From Lachnospiraceae bacterium (GTDB lineage Bacteria > Bacillota > Clostridia > Lachnospirales > Lachnospiraceae): a stretch of DNA of 40,944 bases. The DNA lies in contig JAGAFR010000087.1 of NCBI GenBank assembly GCA_017612555.1, positions 1-40,944 on the forward strand, written 5' to 3'. The position numbers were made by a program, and so were the translations under genes. Each line of letters opens with the position of its first letter. Position 1 is the first letter of the stretch. The notes beneath the pieces are model-generated. The model saw nothing but the letters and a program-made list of their open reading frames with translations. It was not told the origin of the DNA and ran no database searches. Shown in pieces: positions 40,615 through 40,944 of the stretch.

Positions 40615-40944
40615 ACAACTTGTCTGCACTCCGAGATTGAATTCCGTATTGATTTTGACACTGAAGCCGGCGGAAAGGTGTTGCTCAAGCGTAACGACAT
40701 CGAGACTGTGTGCCTCCTGGGCAAACCAAGCCGGAAGCATGATTCTTACATAGATATCAGTTTAAACATGGAACACTTATACAGAATCAAAGGTCTTGGT
40801 AGATACCTTTACGTCCGTTCAATACCAGTGCGACTCGATTGTAACGACCATTCTGGTGAAGGGCGAACCGTTCCATCTGCATGATACATTGACGTTGATT
40901 CCTGGTGAAACCGCTACATGGCGTGGTCAGACGATCGATCATGA
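40615..40944 (+). pseudogene. Apparently frameshifted coding remnant running off the window
   Basis: This 330-base stretch has no start codon with a ribosome binding site, yet reads like protein. In one frame it is open from 40615 to 40884 and gives CLHSEIEFRIDFDTEAGGKV, LLKRNDIETVCLLGKPSRKH and NMEHLYRI. From about 40790 a second frame becomes more protein-like (KVLVDTFTSVQYQCDSIVTT, then ILVKGEPFHLHDTLTLIPGE) and stays open to the window end. A single extra base in the run CAAAGG at about 40788-40793 would join the two. It may be a decayed gene or a sequencing error. I do not recognise the product. Confidence 0.35.

Noticed and set aside
1-40944. tRNA genes, CRISPR arrays, IS elements
   Set aside because: No cloverleaf with a TTCGAA-type loop, no regularly spaced repeats with spacers and no transposase or integrase reading frame were seen on either strand.

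Overview
The window reads as a chromosomal segment of a low-to-mid GC Gram-positive anaerobe, most likely a Lachnospiraceae (Butyrivibrio-like) member of the Clostridia. The reasons are family content (DUF6273 lipoprotein, DUF6765, DUF5662, VanW-G5, MutS2, YhaM, LCP, class B sortase, CpsB/C/D exopolysaccharide module), Gram-positive signal peptides and frequent AGGAGG-type ribosome binding sites. No rRNA, tRNA, CRISPR array, integrase or transposase was seen. The taxonomic call is inference from families.

Layout. (1) 1-3179: the window opens inside a highly structured RNA with two GNRA-capped hairpins, possibly a raiA-type RNA. A small XRE regulator, an AT-rich two-gene unit (unknown 116-aa protein plus a DUF6036-like nucleotidyltransferase that resembles a toxin-antitoxin pair), a tandem DUF6273 lipoprotein and a convergent small secreted protein follow. 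(2) 3329-5969: a macrodomain hydrolase, convergent with a three-gene operon of a four-TM protein, a DUF6765 putative metal-dependent enzyme and a DUF308 membrane protein. (3) 6206-13034: a cell-surface locus with a 1098-aa secreted FN3/Ig-like protein, a secreted Cys-domain/Ser-Thr-Asn linker/OB-like protein, a double zinc-ribbon protein, a divergent class B sortase and an LCP ligase. (4) 13070-17352: a secreted 171-aa protein and the exopolysaccharide control and initiation module (PHP phosphatase, Wzz-like adaptor, BY-kinase with a YYG-repeat tail, initiating glycosylphosphotransferase). The remaining glycosyltransferases, flippase and polymerase are not here.

(5) 17408-24460: a MATE-YfhO-NptA-DUF5662-Nth operon behind a promoter that almost touches its start codon. 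It converges, with a 131-bp overlap, on a TPR-like membrane protein gene. (6) 25138-29578: an unlisted-size 35-aa membrane peptide, a VanW/G5 wall protein, a HypE-like AIR-synthase protein, an Lrp regulator and an aminotransferase. (7) 29573-34098, minus strand: MutS2 followed by a two-component system. (8) 34160-38005: divergent from mutS2, an HtrA-like protein that has lost catalytic residues, a YhaM-type HD exonuclease and RlmD. (9) 37998-40944: a small accessory segment after rlmD (XRE, an apparently 5'-truncated protein, KilA-N, XRE-DUF5680, and a frameshifted reading frame running off the window).

How they work together: blocks 3 and 4 point to coordinated envelope building, with secreted adhesin-like proteins, sortase and LCP attachment chemistry and phospho-regulated polysaccharide export. 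YfhO and VanW/G5 add further wall functions. The two ends carry the accessory material: a TA-like pair on the left, and on the right an island at rlmD, a gene whose 3' end is a known integration site in Firmicutes. The most unusual observations are the structured RNA, the nucleotidyltransferase pair, the sortase with an altered active-site motif, the pseudoprotease, and promoters placed so close to start codons that leaderless mRNAs are predicted.
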